Shown: positions 6,587-8,879 of the stretch, one piece after another
Layout: each line of letters begins with the position of its first letter
Position numbering within the stretch: the stretch's first letter is position 1
Assembly: GCA_023135015.1 (NCBI GenBank)
Contig: JAGLTZ010000193.1
Coordinates: forward strand, 1-8,879
DNA: 8,879 bases
Source of the DNA: Candidatus Latescibacterota bacterium
GTDB taxonomy: Bacteria; Blakebacterota; Blakebacteria; Blakebacterales; Blakebacteraceae
Reading direction: 5' to 3'
Made by a program: the position numbers and the translations under genes
Notes under the pieces: model-generated
What the model was told of the DNA's origin: nothing
Databases searched by the model: none
What the model saw: only the letters and a program-made list of their open reading frames with translations

Positions 6587-7873
6587 CTACAGAAGATCAA
6601 TAACCGGGTACTCCAGGGTTCCTGAAGAATCGAATTTCAGGAAATCACCCTCATCTATTATTTCCAGGTCCGACCGTTTTTCTATATCGCTGCGATATGC
6701 CTCGCTGAGGCGTAGCACGCCGATGTGCAGGGTATCCGCAATATGCATCAGACGGGCAGCGGCCGGCTCCACGAGACCGCACGTGGCCAGCGCCGTGGAC
6801 ACACACTCGCGGTCGTTGGCCAGGACGACCGGACAGCGCGCCTTGTAAGGAACCATCGCGGTAATCGCATTCAGGCTTGTCTTCTCCCAATCGATCTGAT
6901 CCTCCATCCGCTTCGGGATGAAATCCACCAGACCGACACCCAGAGCATTGCCGTGGGTCTCACGGGTCAGTTCCCGCACTACAAGGCGCGTTATCTCGAC
7001 GTTCCCGGGGCGAAGCCCGTCCTGCCTTCGCTCCCACCCGTCGAGGCTGCCCCTTCCGGTCACGTTCGGATCCACCCCCACACCGCTTATTTCCTTGCCC
7101 ATTCTATCTACGAGCAGTACATCCGCCCGGGGGAATGGCAGCCGGGCTATCAGTTCAAGGGCCTCCTCCAGAAGGACGACCTCCCTTTCAAATATCTCCT
7201 CGGGGCGTACAGCGACGATGCGTGCCGTCTCATCCCTGGCGTTCTCCAGAATGGCGAGTCCCCCCACTACCCGCGCCCTCTCGATCACGACCGGCACCGC
7301 CTCGCCGGCCAGGGTCGAGAAACCGGTATGAACCGCCGCCCTGTGATAGATAGCTGCACCCTCGAGCTTGCCCAGGCCTATCAGCATCATCTTCAGCAGG
7401 CCGCTCTCAACAGAGCCGCGGAATTCGGTGTGCGGTTTCACGCGGTTAATCACCAGGATGGCGTCCGCTTCGCTCGCATGCCTGTCTACATGAACGGGCA
7501 GCCCCCTCGGGGTCTGGCCGATGACGGCTGTCTCCATCGAGGCGCGGATCGGCGCACCTGTACTTTCCTGGGTGATGTCCAGCGATTCCAGTACCTGGAG
7601 CTGACCCTCGACAGTGCCGCCTCCGTGGCTTCCCATGGCCGGTACAAGGAAAGGCTCGAATCCCAACTCCTTCAGAAATAAAACTGCAGAGCCGATGATC
7701 CGGGGGATGTTCCGGATACCCCGACTGCCGACAGGTATGGCTACCGTACCAGCTGCCGGAATGCGGGAGGAGAGGTCCAGGGTTGCGAGTTCACGTCGGA
7801 CCGCTTCCGCCGGATCATTCTCACGTGGAGCCTCCATGTGACGATGGACGGTCAACATTAACGGGAATTCCAT
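6587..7873 (-). CDS. LarA-type (DUF2088) putative nickel-pincer cofactor-dependent isomerase
   Basis: The protein has 428 residues from the ATG at 7873 and belongs to the family related to LarA, the lactate racemase that uses a nickel-pincer nucleotide to move a hydride on hydroxy acids. Motifs visible: GSRGI near residue 49; PAMGSHGGG with His83; NRVKPHTEF with His148; ESGLLKMM with Lys161, which lines up with the lysine that carries the cofactor in LarA; YHRAAVH with His177 and His182; GKEISGVGVDPNVTGRG (from about 259); and ETHGNA with His307. The metal and cofactor positions therefore appear kept, though the substrate is unknown and is probably not lactate. No larB, larC or larE cofactor-making genes lie in this window. 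The start is uncertain: an upstream in-frame GTG at 7906 and later ATGs at 7858 and 7837 exist, and none has a good ribosome site. I chose 7873 because the MEFPLM opening fits the family's usual N-terminus. The protein looks cytoplasmic. Confidence 0.88.
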   Translation of the reverse strand: MEFPLMLTVHRHMEAPRENDPAEAVRRELATLDLSSRIPAAGTVAIPVGSRGIRNIPRIIGSAVLFLKELGFEPFLVPAMGSHGGGTVEGQLQVLESLDITQESTGAPIRASMETAVIGQTPRGLPVHVDRHASEADAILVINRVKPHTEFRGSVESGLLKMMLIGLGKLEGAAIYHRAAVHTGFSTLAGEAVPVVIERARVVGGLAILENARDETARIVAVRPEEIFEREVVLLEEALELIARLPFPRADVLLVDRMGKEISGVGVDPNVTGRGSLDGWERRQDGLRPGNVEITRLVVRELTRETHGNALGVGLVDFIPKRMEDQIDWEKTSLNAITAMVPYKARCPVVLANDRECVSTALATCGLVEPAAARLMHIADTLHIGVLRLSEAYRSDIEKRSDLEIIDEGDFLKFDSSGTLEYPVIDLL

Positions 7874-7977
7874 AATGAGATGAATATGGTTGGACCCCCC
7901 AGCCACCTGCCAGAAGAATCATATAATGGAAACCTGAAGCCGGATGGCTGTCGGAGGCACCCCTCATAATCTAGCCG
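7874..7977. promoter_or_regulatory. Divergent intergenic region with a consensus -10 box
   Basis: This 104-base gap separates the divergent LarA-type and TPR genes. It holds a perfect TATAAT at 7922-7927 on the plus strand, which would start an RNA about 44 bases before the TPR gene. No convincing -35 lies 16-18 bases upstream, so an activator or a weak promoter is possible. GGAGG at 7953-7957 is 20 bases before the TPR start, farther than a normal ribosome site. Confidence 0.35.
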
Positions 7978-8781
7978 ATGATCGATAGAAATGAGCTGAA
8001 ACGGCTTTTCCAGGAAGCCAACCAGCAGGCCGAAGCGCATCAGTACAACAGGGCGATCTCGGTCTACCGCAAGGTGCTGACCCTTGCGGGCAATCAAGAC
8101 ACTGTTGCAGCGGAATGCGCTCACTGGGGAATCGGTGAAGTGTATTTCACCATGGGTGACTACACGCAGGCGCTGCAGGCGCTGGAATCTGCACTTACAC
8201 TCAATCCCCGCGAAGCGGCATACTACTACCTTCAGGGAATTATTTTCACACGGATCGGCGCCGAATTCCAGGCCCTGACAGCACTGGGCAGGGCTCTTCG
8301 ACTGGAGCCCGAGAAGCCTAAGGTGCTACGCGGGTATGGGTGGGCGCTCCACAGGTTCGGACACCCTAAAGAAGGATTGGAGATGCTTAAGAAGGCCCTA
8401 TCGTTAAAGTCAGACGATCACCGTACCCTCACAGACCTCGGACTGTCCTTCGCCGTGGAAGGCCGCTACGGGGAGTCGTTGGTATGCCTCGAGCGCGCCC
8501 TCGAACTGGCACCATACGACCTTGGGATAGCGGTCGCCATCAGCACAGTTGATAGATATGCCGGCGTACCCGATGCACGCCCCCCCATCCCCGCAACCGG
8601 ACCCAATCTGGTGGCTCCCGATGAAGAGTGGGATGATGATGATGAGGATGATTGGGAGGATAAAGAGATCGGCGGTTATGAGGGGGAAGAGGAAGAACTT
8701 GATGAGGAGATCTGGGATGATGAGGAAATTGACGAATTGGAAGACGACAGCGATGACGAGGGCCACATAGACATCCATTAA
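7978..8781 (+). CDS. Tetratricopeptide repeat protein with a highly acidic C-terminal tail
   Basis: The protein has 267 residues. Residues 4-180 form about five tetratricopeptide repeats (about 6-36, 46-78, 79-112, 113-146 and 147-180), each with the usual pattern of small and aromatic residues, for example GDYTQALQALESALTLNP. TPR arrays form a curved helical surface for binding other proteins. After a Pro-rich linker (about 200-214) comes a tail in which 33 of the 47 residues from 215 to 261 are Asp or Glu, with Trp at 218, 226 and 246. No signal peptide or membrane helix is present, so it is probably cytoplasmic. An in-frame TAG at 7972-7974 makes the ATG at 7978 the first possible start, yet the nearest GGAGG lies 20 bases away. 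The partner is unknown. The tail could bind a basic protein or metal ions, or could mimic nucleic acid; this is inference. Confidence 0.87.
   Translation: MIDRNELKRLFQEANQQAEAHQYNRAISVYRKVLTLAGNQDTVAAECAHWGIGEVYFTMGDYTQALQALESALTLNPREAAYYYLQGIIFTRIGAEFQALTALGRALRLEPEKPKVLRGYGWALHRFGHPKEGLEMLKKALSLKSDDHRTLTDLGLSFAVEGRYGESLVCLERALELAPYDLGIAVAISTVDRYAGVPDARPPIPATGPNLVAPDEEWDDDDEDDWEDKEIGGYEGEEEELDEEIWDDEEIDELEDDSDDEGHIDIH
8632..8652 (+). repeat. GAT-rich trinucleotide tract inside the TPR gene
   Basis: Four GAT codons in a row (8632-8643), then GAG, then two more GAT, encode the first Asp run of the acidic tail. The rest of the tail, to about 8760, is similarly rich in GAT and GAG triplets. Such a tract can change length by replication slippage in frame, which would alter tail length between strains. 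Confidence 0.6.
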
Positions 8782-8812
8782 AGGGTCCGGCGTGTCGGCA
8801 TGCCGGACCCTT
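8781..8812 (+). terminator. Hairpin directly at the end of the TPR gene
   Basis: AAGGGTCCGGC (8781-8791) and GCCGGACCCTT (8802-8812) form a perfect 11-bp stem with a 10-base loop. The first base of the stem is the last base of the TAA stop (8779-8781). The right arm ends in CTT, but CAACAGAC follows, so there is no U tract. It is probably a transcription end or an RNA 3'-end stabiliser for the TPR gene. Confidence 0.6.
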
Positions 8813-8845
8813 CAACAGACTACTATACAGGACCCGGTTTAATCA

Positions 8846-8861
8846 GTTTCCGTACGGAAAC
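8846..8861. repeat. Perfect 16-base palindrome near the right edge
   Basis: GTTTCCGTACGGAAAC is its own reverse complement. In RNA it would form a short stem with a GTAC loop, followed by GGCTCTTTTG, so it may be a second, weaker terminator for the TPR gene. It could equally be a protein-binding site for a gene that begins beyond the window. The rest of 8813-8879 shows no coding signal. Confidence 0.45.
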
Positions 8862-8879
8862 GGCTCTTTTGCGCAATTT

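Noticed and set aside
6581..6590. AACAGACTAC occurs at 6581-6590 and again at 8814-8823
   Set aside because: A single 10-base match in this length of sequence is plausible by chance, and the flanks are unrelated.
6725..7681. Long open frame on the plus strand opposite the LarA-type gene (318 codons)
   Set aside because: It is antisense to a well-supported family member and has no motif or ribosome site. It is best explained as a codon-bias shadow.

Overview
This is a GC-rich bacterial chromosomal window carrying six full-length protein genes. I see no RNA genes, CRISPR arrays, insertion sequences or phage genes. The protein families are a gamma-glutamyltransferase-like Ntn hydrolase, a FabH-type ketosynthase, an exported VIT/VWA protein, a LarA-type protein and a TPR protein. 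Together with a zinc-ribbon membrane protein I do not recognise, they suggest a free-living Gram-negative-type bacterium, perhaps from a poorly cultured phylum. No gene here fixes the taxonomy, so that is only an impression. Codon use and base composition look even across the window, with no sign of a recently acquired island.

Layout from left to right. (1) A forward pair: an exported GGT-like protein (58-1746), then a stand-alone 3-oxoacyl-ACP synthase III (1855-2853). (2) A reverse-strand VIT/VWA protein (2935-5292), convergent with the synthase across a strong hairpin. (3) A forward zinc-ribbon membrane protein of unknown function (5504-6466), divergent from the VIT/VWA gene across a 211-base region. 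(4) A reverse-strand LarA/DUF2088 protein (6587-7873), convergent with the zinc-ribbon gene across a second hairpin. (5) A forward TPR protein with an extremely acidic tail (7978-8781), divergent from the LarA-type gene and followed by a third hairpin and then a 16-base palindrome.

The alternation of strands means most genes form their own transcription units, so there is little operon evidence for a shared pathway. Two genes encode exported proteins (GGT-like, VIT/VWA) and one a membrane protein (zinc ribbon). FabH-like, LarA-like and TPR proteins look cytoplasmic. I do not see a coherent new multi-gene system. The most promising unknowns are the zinc-ribbon membrane protein divergent from the VIT/VWA gene, the acidic-tailed TPR protein, and the GGT-like enzyme, which keeps its nucleophile but has a changed substrate pocket.
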